This document shows, piece after piece, positions 8,443 through 16,270 of a DNA stretch of 34,712 nt. The stretch comes from DAHUZL01 sp035533215 (lineage in GTDB: Bacteria; Chloroflexota; Dormibacteria; Aeolococcales; Bog-877), in NCBI GenBank assembly GCA_035533215.1, contig DATLUG010000007.1, forward strand, positions 1-34,712. The letters are read 5' to 3'. The translations under genes and the position numbers were made by a program. Position 1 is the first letter of the stretch, and each line of letters starts with the position of its first letter. Below the pieces are notes generated by a model that saw only the letters and a program-made list of their open reading frames with translations, searched no databases and had not been told where the DNA came from.

Positions 8443-9687
8443 TTAGGGTGAGTAGGCGAAGAGGATGCGGGGTGGATCGAGGTGAGGTGCGGACTGACGC
8501 GCGGCGTGTAGAAACCCGTGCGACCATGCTCTGGGGACGACCTCGATGGCGAAGATCTGATCGCCGGCCGGCCAGAGCAGACTGCCGATGACCTCAGCGG
8601 TGGTGAGGCGGACCGCGTGGAGTCCGCAGACCGCTCGAGCAGGATCGAGGCCGGGAGCATACTGCTCGAAGCCGGGCAGGATCCGGGACGTCCCGACCAC
8701 CGCCGCATCTTCGACGACAGCGAGGCCTCGGGTCCAGCCCGGGAGCCTGGCGACGACATCGAAGCCGGCATGGCCGGCCCTGGTGGCGACCAGCTCTCCG
8801 TAGCCGCTGTTGGCGACGAGGAGGGAGTCGGCCCAGAAGCGAGCGGAGTGGGGCCGGGTGAGTCCGAAGGCGATGGGCTCTCCGGACCTGCCGGCGAGGA
8901 CGATGCCGCGACGGTTGACGGGATAGTTGCGGTGCCCCGGGCGGCGTGTGGAGGGGGCGACGGAGGAGGCGGTGAAACAGGAGGCATCGAGGGTGGTCCC
9001 GGCTGCGATGGAGTTGAGCTGGATGTAATTGCGGTCGGTCAGCGGACGGCCGGCTGGAGCGATGGATCGCGGCCACCAGACATCGTGGAAGCGGGAGAGC
9101 CGGTCCAGCGCGACGATCGTGTTGCGTCCGGCGGCGGCTCCGTGCAGACGGCCACCGATCATGGCCAGGTCGTGCAGGTAGAGCGACCCTGGGTAGATGG
9201 TGGTCGAGCGGGGCGCCAGGGGTCGGAACGTGGAGAGGTCCGCGGACGGGGCTGGCGGCCGCAGCGGCAGCACCTGTGTGATCGGAGCGAGGGTGAACAC
9301 CTGGTTGGGATTGCGGGTACTGGCCACGTGAAGGAGCCCCCGAGGCGAGTCGTACGCGATCCCCGAGGGGTGGGGAAGGGGTAGGTACGAGACGTGTGGC
9401 CTCCCCTGCCAGATGGAGAGGGCGACCACCAGGTGCTCGTACTCCCTCCCGACCAGGAGCGTCAGACCCGAGCGGTCGAGAAACTCCCACCAGCGCCCGA
9501 CGCTGCGAAATTGCAGCAGGTCCCGGTCCACCGAGGCGGCGGCGCCCCAGCTGGCCATGATCTGACGCGGGTCACGCCACCGCCGGTGCGAGGCGGCCGA
9601 CGTCTCCATCTCGACCGGAGGCGGAGTCGCCCGGGTGGACGGTGTTCCCGGAGGGTGGCTGGGAGGACGAATCGTACTTGGATGCAC
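8443..9687 (-). CDS. DUF4915/TIGR03032-like protein, probable beta-propeller
   Basis: Up to 414 residues. The central part reads like the TIGR03032/DUF4915 family of unknown function: LDRSGLTLLVGREYEHLVVA near 70-90, then HPSGIAYD, LLHVASTRNPNQV and later YIQLNSIA, NSGYGELV, LPGWTRGLA and VGTSRI. These short beta-rich repeats with Gly and Trp suggest a propeller. There is no signal peptide, so it is probably cytoplasmic. The start is uncertain: GTG 9687 lies about 27 bases downstream of a TATACT box, while ATG 9609 and ATG 9558 are internal options and none has a good ribosome binding site. The first 40 residues are Pro/Arg/Thr-rich and may not be translated. Pairing with the downstream sulfotransferase suggests glycan or metabolite modification, which is inference. 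The family assignment is from memory of its motifs. Confidence 0.65.
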   Translation of the reverse strand: MHPSTIRPPSHPPGTPSTRATPPPVEMETSAASHRRWRDPRQIMASWGAAASVDRDLLQFRSVGRWWEFLDRSGLTLLVGREYEHLVVALSIWQGRPHVSYLPLPHPSGIAYDSPRGLLHVASTRNPNQVFTLAPITQVLPLRPPAPSADLSTFRPLAPRSTTIYPGSLYLHDLAMIGGRLHGAAAGRNTIVALDRLSRFHDVWWPRSIAPAGRPLTDRNYIQLNSIAAGTTLDASCFTASSVAPSTRRPGHRNYPVNRRGIVLAGRSGEPIAFGLTRPHSARFWADSLLVANSGYGELVATRAGHAGFDVVARLPGWTRGLAVVEDAAVVGTSRILPGFEQYAPGLDPARAVCGLHAVRLTTAEVIGSLLWPAGDQIFAIEVVPRAWSHGFLHAARQSAPHLDPPRILFAYSP

Positions 9688-9713
9688 GCGGAGACCGTTG
9701 GGGGTGGAGCCCG

Positions 9714-9719
9714 AGTATA
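9714..9719 (-). promoter_or_regulatory. Candidate -10 box (TATACT) for the DUF4915-sulfotransferase pair
   Basis: On the minus strand this hexamer matches the -10 consensus at five of six positions. It would place the transcript start near 9707, about 20 bases before GTG 9687. No convincing -35 is present at 16-18 bases. Confidence 0.4.
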
Positions 9720-9862
9720 CGGATGGGCCGGGCTGACCACGACCGCCCCCGGCCGGCAGGCGATCGTGTGCCCGGCCGGGCGGCCTGAGCGGTGCCGTCT
9801 GGGAGGGTGGAGTCCCCGGTCCCTGAGCTCCGGCTGACCGGCGGGGCCCGGGGCCGCGTCGC

Positions 9863-9890
9863 TTGGTCGCGCCTCGAGCCCGGCGATAAG
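9863..9890 (+). promoter_or_regulatory. Candidate promoter for the E2 gene
   Basis: TTGGTC (9863-9868) and GATAAG (9885-9890) are separated by 16 bases and resemble -35 and -10 boxes. A transcript would start near 9897 and carry a leader of about 90 bases before ATG 9990. Confidence 0.35.
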
Positions 9891-9989
9891 ATGGGCCGGA
9901 CGACCGGCCGCAAGGGGGCCCGCTCAGGTGACGGCGAGGGGAGATGGCGACTGGGGAGACCGGGGACCGGCCAGGGCCGGGGTCCCGCG

Positions 9990-11255
9990 ATGACGGTCAC
10001 CGTCACGATGCCACAGCTGGGCGAGTCGGTGACCGAGGGGACGATCGGGAGCTGGCTGGTCCACCCGGGGGACCGGGTCCGCAAGTACGACGCGCTGGTC
10101 GAGGTCATCACCGACAAGGTGACCGCGGAGGTGCCGTCCCCGGCGGACGGGACGGTGGGCGAGCTCCTCGCCTCCGAGGGTGAGCTCCTGCGCGTCGGTG
10201 AACCCATCTGCCGGCTCGTGGGCGACGGCGAGGACGGCGCGCCGGTTTCAGAGGATGGGGTGCCGGTCGCCCGGGCGGCCCCCACCGAGGGTGCCAGCGA
10301 CGGCCCTCGCCAAACCACCGCCCATGGCACCGCCCCCCCCTTCGTCAGCCCGGTGGTGCGCGGCCTCGCCGCCGAGCACGGCCTGGACCTCGCCGAGGTC
10401 CTCGGCACCGGCTCGCAGGGCCGGGTGACCAAGCGGGATGTGCTCCTGCACCTTGAGCGGCGAGCGGCCGCTCCGGCGGGGGCGTTCGCAGGCACCCGAG
10501 CGCCCGCGCCCCGGCAGTCGTCCGCCGCTGCCGAGGCCCACGCCGAGGGGGGTGATCGCTCCGACGAGCGCATCCCCCTCACCCCGATGCGGCGATCCAT
10601 CGCCGAGCACATGAGCCGCAGCCGACAGACCGCCCCTCACGCCTGGACGATGGTGGAAGTCGACATGGCCGGAGTGGTGGCGGCGCGAGACGGCCAGCGA
10701 GCGTCCTTCGGGGCCAATACCGGCACCGACCTCACGTTCTTGCCATTTGTGCTCAAGGCCACAGCCCTCGGCCTGCGAGAGGTCCCCTCCATGAATGCCG
10801 CCTTCGACGGCGACGCCATCGTCCTTCGCCGCGACATCAACCTCGGCATCGCGGTCGCTGTGGACGACGGGCTCATCGTCCCCGTGCTGCGCGCAGCGGA
10901 CCGCTTCAGCTGCGCGGGGCTCGCCCAGCTGGCGCACGACCTCATCACCCGTGCCCGCTCCGGGAGGCTCCGGCTGGAGGACGTGGAGCAAGGGACCTTC
11001 ACCCTCAACAACGCCGGGGCGCTCGGGACCGTCGTCTCGCAGGCGATCATCAACCAACCCCAGGCCGGGATCCTGGTGATGGACGCGGTGATCCGCCGAC
11101 CGGTCGTGGTCGGTGACGCGGTCGGGATCCGGCCAGTGATGAACCTCTGCCTCAGCTTCGACCACCGGGTCAACGACGGGGCCGGCGCGGCGCGCTTCCT
11201 GCGCTGCGTCCGCGACTGGCTGGAGGCGGTGACCGCGGACCACCCGCTGTACTGA
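9990..11255 (+). CDS. Dihydrolipoamide acyltransferase (E2) of a 2-oxoacid dehydrogenase complex
   Basis: A 421-residue cytoplasmic acyltransferase that takes an acyl group from E1 on its lipoyl arm and passes it to CoA. Domain order is standard. A lipoyl domain covers residues 1-78, with the lipoylated Lys43 in EVITDKVTAEVPSP. A Pro/Ala-rich linker follows, then a peripheral-subunit-binding domain (about 112-150, FVSPVVRGLAAEHGLDL and GRVTKRDVLLHL). A second linker leads to the catalytic domain (about 192-421), with active-site His392 and Asp396 in SFDHRVNDGAG. The family usually has DHRVxDG, so only the residue before the Asp is unusual. ATG 9990 begins the lipoyl domain directly; upstream in-frame codons look non-coding. 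Substrate class (pyruvate, branched-chain or 2-oxoglutarate) cannot be fixed, because E1 and E3 genes are absent here. lipA and lipB follow. Confidence 0.92.
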   Translation: MTVTVTMPQLGESVTEGTIGSWLVHPGDRVRKYDALVEVITDKVTAEVPSPADGTVGELLASEGELLRVGEPICRLVGDGEDGAPVSEDGVPVARAAPTEGASDGPRQTTAHGTAPPFVSPVVRGLAAEHGLDLAEVLGTGSQGRVTKRDVLLHLERRAAAPAGAFAGTRAPAPRQSSAAAEAHAEGGDRSDERIPLTPMRRSIAEHMSRSRQTAPHAWTMVEVDMAGVVAARDGQRASFGANTGTDLTFLPFVLKATALGLREVPSMNAAFDGDAIVLRRDINLGIAVAVDDGLIVPVLRAADRFSCAGLAQLAHDLITRARSGRLRLEDVEQGTFTLNNAGALGTVVSQAIINQPQAGILVMDAVIRRPVVVGDAVGIRPVMNLCLSFDHRVNDGAGAARFLRCVRDWLEAVTADHPLY

Positions 11256-11261
11256 GCCGGC

Positions 11262-11297
11262 CCGCTCGCGGCCGGGTCGGGACCGGGCCGCGAGCGG
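11262..11297 (+). terminator. Strong hairpin between the E2 gene and lipA
   Basis: Arms CCGCTCGCGGCC (11262-11273) and GGCCGCGAGCGG (11286-11297) pair perfectly over 12 bases. GGTC and GACC inside the loop can extend the stem past one mismatch. No T tract follows, so it may be a weak or factor-assisted terminator, an mRNA-stabilising hairpin or an attenuator. It begins six bases after the E2 stop codon. Confidence 0.55.
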
Positions 11298-11311
11298 CTC
11301 GACGGCCGCGC

Positions 11312-11317
11312 TACGAT
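11312..11317 (+). promoter_or_regulatory. Candidate -10 box (TACGAT) for a leaderless lipA transcript
   Basis: TACGAT lies six bases before GTG 11324, so transcription would begin at or next to the start codon. There is no Shine-Dalgarno sequence before this GTG, as expected for a leaderless message. The -35 region lies inside the preceding hairpin and shows no consensus. Confidence 0.35.
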
Positions 11318-11323
11318 GGGACG

Positions 11324-12397
11324 GTGAGGAAGCAGGACCCGGCGGCCGCCGCCACGGCTTCGGTGTCGGGCGTGCCGTCGCCCTCGCGCCCTCCTGCTCA
11401 TCCGCTCCCGGTGATCCAGACGGCCGCACCCCAGCCGCACCGGGTGCCCGACCGTCGTCCGACGGTGATCCCGGGGCGCGGGCCCGTCGGCGACGGGCGG
11501 CCGCTGTGGCAGCAGCTCCTCCCGGAGGGGGTGGACCGGCGGCCCCCCTGGCTCACCGTCCGGATGCCGGCGGACGACAGGCCGGAGGCCCTCCGCCAGG
11601 CCATGCGCCGGCAGCGGCTGCACACGGTCTGTGAGGAGGCGCGCTGCCCCAACCTCGGCGAGTGCTGGAGCTATGGGACCGCCACGTTCATGATCCTTGG
11701 CGAGGTCTGCACCCGCGCGTGCGCGTTCTGCGCGGTCCGCTCCGGCCGACCGGAGGGCCTCGACTTGGACGAGCCCGAGCGGGTGGCAGCGGCGGCCGAC
11801 GCGATGGGGCTCCGCCACGTGGTGATCACGTCCGTCGACCGCGACGACCTGGCCGACGGTGGGGCGAGGGTCTTCGCCGCCACCATCGGGGCCGTGCACC
11901 GGAGGATCCCTGGCGTCACGGTGGAGGTGCTCACCCCCGACTTCCAGGGCGACCCGAGCGCCCTCGACGTCGTCCTCGCGGCCGCTCCAGACGTCTTCAA
12001 CCACAATATCGAGACCGTGCCACGCCTGTTCCCGCGGGTGCGCCCGCGGTCCACCTACACCCGCTCGCTCGCCGTCCTGCGGCTGGCCAAGCGGCTTCGG
12101 CCCGCGGTCACCACCAAGTCCGGGCTGATGGTGGGCCTGGGCGAGGACCACACCGAGGTCCAGGCGGTGCTGCTCGACCTGCGTGCGCACGGGGTGGAGC
12201 TGGTCACGATCGGCCAGTACCTGCGACCCTCGCTGCGCCACATCCGCTGCGAGCGGTTCTGGCATCCGGACGAGTTCCGGGCCCTTGCCCGCTTCGGGAT
12301 GACGCTCGGGTTCGCGCACGTCGAGGCTGGACCGCTGGTGCGAAGCTCGTACCATGCGCACGATCAGGTGCGCCGCGCCCGGTCGGCCACCGGCTAG
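11324..12397 (+). CDS. lipA: Lipoyl synthase
   Basis: A radical-SAM enzyme that inserts two sulfurs into protein-bound octanoyl groups to make lipoyl cofactor on E2 and related proteins. Both iron-sulfur clusters are visible. The auxiliary cluster is Cys103, Cys108 and Cys114 in TVCEEARCPNLGEC, and the SAM cluster is Cys129, Cys133 and Cys136 in CTRACAFC. The C-terminal RSSYHA (340-345) supplies the Ser that coordinates the auxiliary cluster. Other family segments are DDLADGGA, DVFNHNIET and TTKSGLMVGLGE. At 357 residues it is longer than most LipA proteins because of a Pro/Ala-rich N-terminal extension of about 70 residues. That extension may be real or may mean an internal start, for example ATG 11564 (residue 81). 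GTG 11324 is kept because of the -10-like box just upstream. lipB follows 18 bases later. Confidence 0.95.
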   Translation: MRKQDPAAAATASVSGVPSPSRPPAHPLPVIQTAAPQPHRVPDRRPTVIPGRGPVGDGRPLWQQLLPEGVDRRPPWLTVRMPADDRPEALRQAMRRQRLHTVCEEARCPNLGECWSYGTATFMILGEVCTRACAFCAVRSGRPEGLDLDEPERVAAAADAMGLRHVVITSVDRDDLADGGARVFAATIGAVHRRIPGVTVEVLTPDFQGDPSALDVVLAAAPDVFNHNIETVPRLFPRVRPRSTYTRSLAVLRLAKRLRPAVTTKSGLMVGLGEDHTEVQAVLLDLRAHGVELVTIGQYLRPSLRHIRCERFWHPDEFRALARFGMTLGFAHVEAGPLVRSSYHAHDQVRRARSATG

Positions 12398-12415
12398 GCC
12401 GGAGCGACCGCTCGC

Positions 12416-13159
12416 ATGGCCGGGGTTTGGCGTCCACCGCTGCGAGTGCTCTGGTGCGGGCGGCGGCCCTACGGCCCGACGTGGGCCTGGCAGCGGGAGC
12501 TGGCGGCGGCGCGCGCGGCCGGAAGCCTGGACGAGGACGTCCTCCTGCTGGTGGAGCACCCCCCCGTGTACACGATGGGACGGGGCGGCCGGCCCTCCCA
12601 CCTCGGCGCTGGGGAGGAGGCCCTCCGCGCGACCGGGGCCGAGTACTTCGCGGTCGACCGTGGGGGATCGGCCACCTACCACGGCCCCGGCCAGCTGGTG
12701 GGGTATCCCATCGTCCACCTGGCCCCGCTCGGGCTGGACGTGATCGCGTACCTGCGCCAGCTGGAGGAGGCCCTCATCGACACCTGCGCCCTCTGCGGGG
12801 TGGAGGCCTTCCGGGATCCTCCCCACACCGGGGTGTGGCACCGCACCGGCAAGCTCGCCGCCATCGGGGTCCGCCTCAGCCGGGGCGGGGTCACGTACCA
12901 CGGCTTCGCCCTCAACGGCACCGTGGACTGCGCCCCGTTCGAGCGGATCGTCCCCTGCGGGATCGACGGACGGACCGCGACCTCGCTGGAGCGCTGCGGC
13001 GCCTCCAGGCCGGTGGACCCGGAAAGCCTGGCGAAGCTGTCGGCGCCGCTCGTCGCCCACGCGCTCGGCCTGCGGGCGGTGGCGGCCGGCGCGGCGGAGC
13101 TGCCCGCACCGCAGGGCGCGGACCAAGGACCGCAGCAGGTGGCGGCGCTCCGGCCCTGA
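12416..13159 (+). CDS. lipB: Lipoyl(octanoyl) transferase
   Basis: A 247-residue cytoplasmic enzyme that moves octanoyl groups from acyl-carrier protein to the target Lys of lipoyl domains, the step before LipA. Family signatures are EHPPVYTMGR (47-56), DRGGSATYHGPGQLVGYPIV (81-100), catalytic Lys146 in TGKLAAIGVR, FALNG, and the acyl-bearing Cys181 in IVPCGI. All catalytic residues are present. ATG 12416 is 18 bases downstream of lipA on the same strand, so the two form an operon. The C-terminal tail after about residue 220 is Ala/Gln-rich and probably disordered. Together with the E2 gene immediately upstream this gives a lipoylation cluster. Confidence 0.95.
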   Translation: MAGVWRPPLRVLWCGRRPYGPTWAWQRELAAARAAGSLDEDVLLLVEHPPVYTMGRGGRPSHLGAGEEALRATGAEYFAVDRGGSATYHGPGQLVGYPIVHLAPLGLDVIAYLRQLEEALIDTCALCGVEAFRDPPHTGVWHRTGKLAAIGVRLSRGGVTYHGFALNGTVDCAPFERIVPCGIDGRTATSLERCGASRPVDPESLAKLSAPLVAHALGLRAVAAGAAELPAPQGADQGPQQVAALRP

Positions 13160-13197
13160 GACACCGCTGGCGGAGGACGGTCGCGCCGGACGGTGCC

Positions 13198-13225
13198 GCT
13201 CCCGTCACACGGCGGTGACGGGGGC
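13198..13225 (+). terminator. Hairpin downstream of lipB
   Basis: CCCGTCAC (13201-13208) pairs with GTGACGGG (13215-13222) around a six-base loop. Flanking GCT and GGC extend the stem to 11 pairs including one T-G wobble. There is no T tract. Its position 40 bases after the lipB stop suits a transcript end. Confidence 0.45.
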
Positions 13226-13311
13226 CGTGAGGCTGTCGCCGGCCCGTGTCTTGCCGGGGGCCGGGGCCGGGCGCATAGTGGCGCTACTGCGCTCACCACA
13301 CGGATGGTGTC

Positions 13312-13647
13312 ATGGCCCCGCGTCCGCGATCGCTGACCCCCATCACCTGGGAAAATGAGACCAGGAGCCAACGGGCCTCACGGCGCGATCGACTCCTGCT
13401 CCTCGACCAGGTCCTCACCGTGCTGGAGGAGATGAACCTCCAGGGTGAGATGCGCGTCCCCGCCCCCATCCACGACGTCCTCCACCAGTGCGGGATCGTC
13501 TGCCCCGCGGGGGACCCGCCCGCCGCGGTGATCGATCGCGTACTCAACGAGCAGGGCGACTACCTCCTCCACCCGGTCGCGATTCGCGCCAAGACCCGCG
13601 GCCACCGTCCCGTGCCACCGCCCTCGCGGCTGGTGGCCGCCGGCTGA
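13312..13647 (+). CDS. Small protein of unknown function
   Basis: A 111-residue predicted protein. The basic N-terminus is followed by a helix, RDRLLLLDQVLTVLEEMNLQ (residues 25-44), a segment with two Cys (LHQCGIVCPAGDPP, 57-70) and a helix-strand tail ending in a Pro/Arg-rich stretch. It has no signal peptide or membrane segment. I do not recognise the family. Third codon positions are GC-rich and consistent along the frame, which supports a real gene. ATG 13312 is preceded by GGATGG at a short distance. It stands alone between the lipB hairpin and tRNA-Val. The two-Cys motif could bind metal or be redox-active, but the evidence is thin. Confidence 0.55.
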   Translation: MAPRPRSLTPITWENETRSQRASRRDRLLLLDQVLTVLEEMNLQGEMRVPAPIHDVLHQCGIVCPAGDPPAAVIDRVLNEQGDYLLHPVAIRAKTRGHRPVPPPSRLVAAG

Positions 13648-13684
13648 GGCATGGGGGCTGGGCGCGCTACCCTGGCGGTACCCG

Positions 13685-13756
13685 GGGCGAATAGCTCAGT
13701 GGCAGAGCGCCTCGCTTACACCGAGGATGCCGCAGGTTCGAGTCCTGCTTCGCCCA
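13685..13756 (+). tRNA. tRNA-Val (anticodon UAC)
   Basis: The acceptor stem GGGCGAA pairs with TTCGCCC (13749-13755) and A13756 is the discriminator base. The D arm is GCTC-AGTGGCA-GAGC. The anticodon arm is CCTCG-CTTACAC-CGAGG, giving anticodon TAC, which reads GUA and GUG valine codons. The T arm is GCAGG-TTCGAGT-CCTGC. CCA is not encoded. Every stem pairs, so the gene appears functional. No integrated element is visible at its 3' end. Confidence 0.95.
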
Positions 13757-13808
13757 GGTCGCGCCGTCCGCGCGGCGACGGGGCGCGGCGCGAGCCGCGC
13801 CGCGGTCG

Positions 13809-14966
13809 ATGAGGGCCAGGGTGCGCCGGGGTGCCGGCGGGGCTGCGTGGTGGCGGTCCGAGGGCCGCGTCGAGGCCGAACCTGGGCCACCACCCGACGG
13901 GGCGGAAGGGCAGGTCGCGCCCGGAAGGGACCGCCCCGGCGACGAGCCGGCCAACGACGACCGCGGCGGCCAGCGCCTCGACCCGGTCGAGGGAGCCGAG
14001 CGCCAGGACCCGGACCGCGAGGGTGACGACGATGAGGACGGCGGGGCGGAGGTGGCCGCGACCGATGTCGAGGTGGGCGCGTCCGGGGCCGAGCCCGGGG
14101 CGGACGCCGGCGACGAGCCACGGGCCCGGGTCATGACCCACCTCGGACCCTCCGGCCTTCCCGAGCCGGGCGCCGCCGAGGAGCTGCGCGCCGAGGCGCG
14201 CGCGGTCCGCTCGCAGGCGGCCAGCGACATCCGCGAGCTCCGCCGCATGCTCCGCGAGTTCGCGGAGCAGATCCGGACCCGGCGCGACGAGGCGCAGGCC
14301 GGCGCCCGCGACCTGCGGGCCCGGGCGGACGCGATCGATCACGCCTGGGCGATGCTCGGCGCCCGCCGCCGGCTGGAGGCCGAGGCGGAGCGGTTGGAGC
14401 TGGAGGCCGCCGACGCCGAGGCCGCCGCCGAGGTCGCGGCCGCCACCCTGGCGGACGCCGAGCGGCGCCACGACGCGCTTCTCGAGCGGCTGGCCGAGGT
14501 TCCCGGTGAGCGCTCCCGGCGGCGGGCGGAGCTGAGCCAGGCCACCACCGAGGCACGGTCGCTCGGGGAGCTGACCGGGATGCGACAGACCCTCGCCATG
14601 CTCGACGCCGTGGTCGCCGACCTGGAGGCGGAGCGCGACTCCGTGCTCGCCCAGATCACGGCCCTCGGGTCTGAGCTGGAGCACGTCCAGGGGCGAGCGG
14701 CCGTCGCCCGGCGGCGGGCCGATGGCTGCCGGTGGCAGGCGCAGCACGACCCCCTGGACGAGGACATTCCGCCGGCCCCGGTCGCCGCCGCCGAGGCGGC
14801 GGCCGAGCCGGAGGACAGCGCCTGGAGCGATGCGGCCTTCGAGCCCGGCCTCCCGGCGGACCTGGACCTGGAGCGCGCCGCCGTCGTCAGCGGGTTCGCC
14901 GACCACGAGGCGGCCGCCCCCGAGCTCGACATCGACCCGGCGCTGCCCGCCGAACGCGAGGTGTGA
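13809..14966 (+). CDS. Coiled-coil protein of unknown function
   Basis: Up to 385 residues. An acidic, low-complexity N-terminal third (for example DREGDDDEDGG) precedes a long charged helical region. That region covers about 120-310, rich in Ala/Glu/Arg heptads (EELRAEARAVRSQAASDIRE, RRLEAEAERLELEAADAEA), and is followed by an acidic tail. This predicts an extended coiled coil without membrane segments, possibly structural or a scaffold; no family is recognised. ATG 13809 is the longest option. GC-rich third positions support coding from there, but ATG 14133 (MTHLGPSG), just before the coiled coil, is a serious alternative. The stop overlaps the GTG of the MFS transporter, so the two are translationally coupled. 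An antisense frame also stays open here, but its composition looks like a shadow. Confidence 0.65.
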   Translation: MRARVRRGAGGAAWWRSEGRVEAEPGPPPDGAEGQVAPGRDRPGDEPANDDRGGQRLDPVEGAERQDPDREGDDDEDGGAEVAATDVEVGASGAEPGADAGDEPRARVMTHLGPSGLPEPGAAEELRAEARAVRSQAASDIRELRRMLREFAEQIRTRRDEAQAGARDLRARADAIDHAWAMLGARRRLEAEAERLELEAADAEAAAEVAAATLADAERRHDALLERLAEVPGERSRRRAELSQATTEARSLGELTGMRQTLAMLDAVVADLEAERDSVLAQITALGSELEHVQGRAAVARRRADGCRWQAQHDPLDEDIPPAPVAAAEAAAEPEDSAWSDAAFEPGLPADLDLERAAVVSGFADHEAAAPELDIDPALPAEREV

Positions 14967-16270
14967 CCGGGAGCTGCGGACCACGGGTCGGCGCCGGCCG
15001 GCCCTTCGGACTGCCCCCGGACCTCCTCTGGCTCTTCGCCAGCCGAGCCGCCCGCCTCTTCGGCAGCGGGGTCCTGTCCGTCACCCTCGGCCTCTACCTC
15101 GCCCGGCTCGGGCTCCGGCCGGCGGTGATCGGGGCGGTGCTGGCCGGAGGTCTCCTGGGAGCCGCGCTCGCCACCGCTGGGCTCGCCACCCTGGCGCACC
15201 GATGGGGACGCCGGCGCTCCCTCGTCTCCGCCGCGGCGCTGAGCGTCCTCGGGGCGGTCCTCCTCCTCACCCAGTCAACGCCGTTGGCCCTGGGCCTGGC
15301 GGCGGCGGTCGGCTCGGTCTCGGCCAGCGGCCAGGACGTGGGCCCGCAGCAGGCCCTGGAACAGGCTGGTCTCGCGGACCTCGTCGAGGGGGGCCGTCGC
15401 CGGGCCGATCTCTTCGCCTGGTACAGCCTGGCGGGGTCCCTGGCCGCCGCTCTGGGGGCGCTGGTCGCGGGGCTGCCCGGGCTCCTCGGCGGGGGCGGCA
15501 GCGGCGTGGGGCTCGCCGCCGAGCGGGGGCTGGTCGGCGTCTACGCCGCCTGCGCGGTTCTCGGCCTCGCCGCGTACACGCGCCTCTCCACCGGGGTTGA
15601 CGGTCCTCCGGCAGGGGCCGGGCCCGCCGCCGCCGCCGCCCGCCCGCTGCGGCCACCGTCCCTCTGGGCATGGACCGGGCTCCATCGCTCGCGGCGGACA
15701 GTCGCCCAGCTCGCCGGGCTGTTCGCGCTCGACAGCTTCGCCGGCGGGGTGGCGGTCCAGGGGCTGGTCGCCTTCGACCTCCACCTCCGATTCGGGCTGG
15801 GGCTCGGCGCTCTCGGGCCCATCTTCTTCGCCACCAACGTCACCGCCGCCCTCTCCTATCTGGTTGCCGCCCGCCTCGCCCGACGGTTCGGCCTCCTCAA
15901 CACCATGGTGTTCACCCACCTCCCCTCCAACGTCCTGCTGATGGCGGTAGCGGCCGCCCCGGTGTGGCCGCTGGCGGTGGTCCTGCTGGTGGCACGGTCC
16001 GGCCTCTCCCAGATGGATGTCCCCACCCGGCAGGCCTACACGATGGCGCTCGTCGACCCGTCCGAGCGGTCCGCCGCCGCCGGGGCCACCGGCGCCGCCC
16101 GCACCCTGGGGGCGATGGCGGGCCCGCTGGTGGGAGGCGCGGCGGTCGCGCTCCCGCAGCTGGGGTTGATCTTCCTCATCGGCGGCGGCCTCAAGGTGGT
16201 CTACGACGTGACCCTGTTCCGGGTGTTCCGCCGCGTCCCGGTCCCGGTGGAGGCGCCCCCGGCGGGGTAG
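14963..16270 (+). CDS. Major facilitator superfamily transporter
   Basis: A 435-residue polytopic membrane protein with about 12 hydrophobic segments in two halves separated by a Pro/Ala-rich loop (about 215-235). The MFS loop 2-3 signature is present as AHRWGRRRSLVSAAAL (around 70-85) and repeated more weakly in the second half (ARLARRFGLLNTM). GATGAARTLGAMAGPLVGG near 370-390 resembles segment 11 of drug/sugar MFS exporters. GTG 14963 overlaps the TGA of the coiled-coil gene (GTGTGA), so translation is coupled; upstream in-frame codons overlap that gene in the wrong frame. The substrate cannot be predicted. Confidence 0.85.
   Translation: MTGSCGPRVGAGRPFGLPPDLLWLFASRAARLFGSGVLSVTLGLYLARLGLRPAVIGAVLAGGLLGAALATAGLATLAHRWGRRRSLVSAAALSVLGAVLLLTQSTPLALGLAAAVGSVSASGQDVGPQQALEQAGLADLVEGGRRRADLFAWYSLAGSLAAALGALVAGLPGLLGGGGSGVGLAAERGLVGVYAACAVLGLAAYTRLSTGVDGPPAGAGPAAAAARPLRPPSLWAWTGLHRSRRTVAQLAGLFALDSFAGGVAVQGLVAFDLHLRFGLGLGALGPIFFATNVTAALSYLVAARLARRFGLLNTMVFTHLPSNVLLMAVAAAPVWPLAVVLLVARSGLSQMDVPTRQAYTMALVDPSERSAAAGATGAARTLGAMAGPLVGGAAVALPQLGLIFLIGGGLKVVYDVTLFRVFRRVPVPVEAPPAG

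Noticed and set aside
10637..13126. 829-codon open frame on the minus strand across the E2, lipA and lipB genes
   Set aside because: The three plus-strand genes carry complete catalytic motifs; this frame is their GC-rich complement with no family signal.
13685..13756. tRNA-Val as an integration site
   Set aside because: There is no integrase nearby and I see no repeated 3' tRNA segment downstream.
14132..14984. Antisense frames over the coiled-coil gene
   Set aside because: Heptad-rich Ala/Glu/Arg coding gives open antisense frames of low complexity; the plus strand has the coupled stop/start with the transporter.
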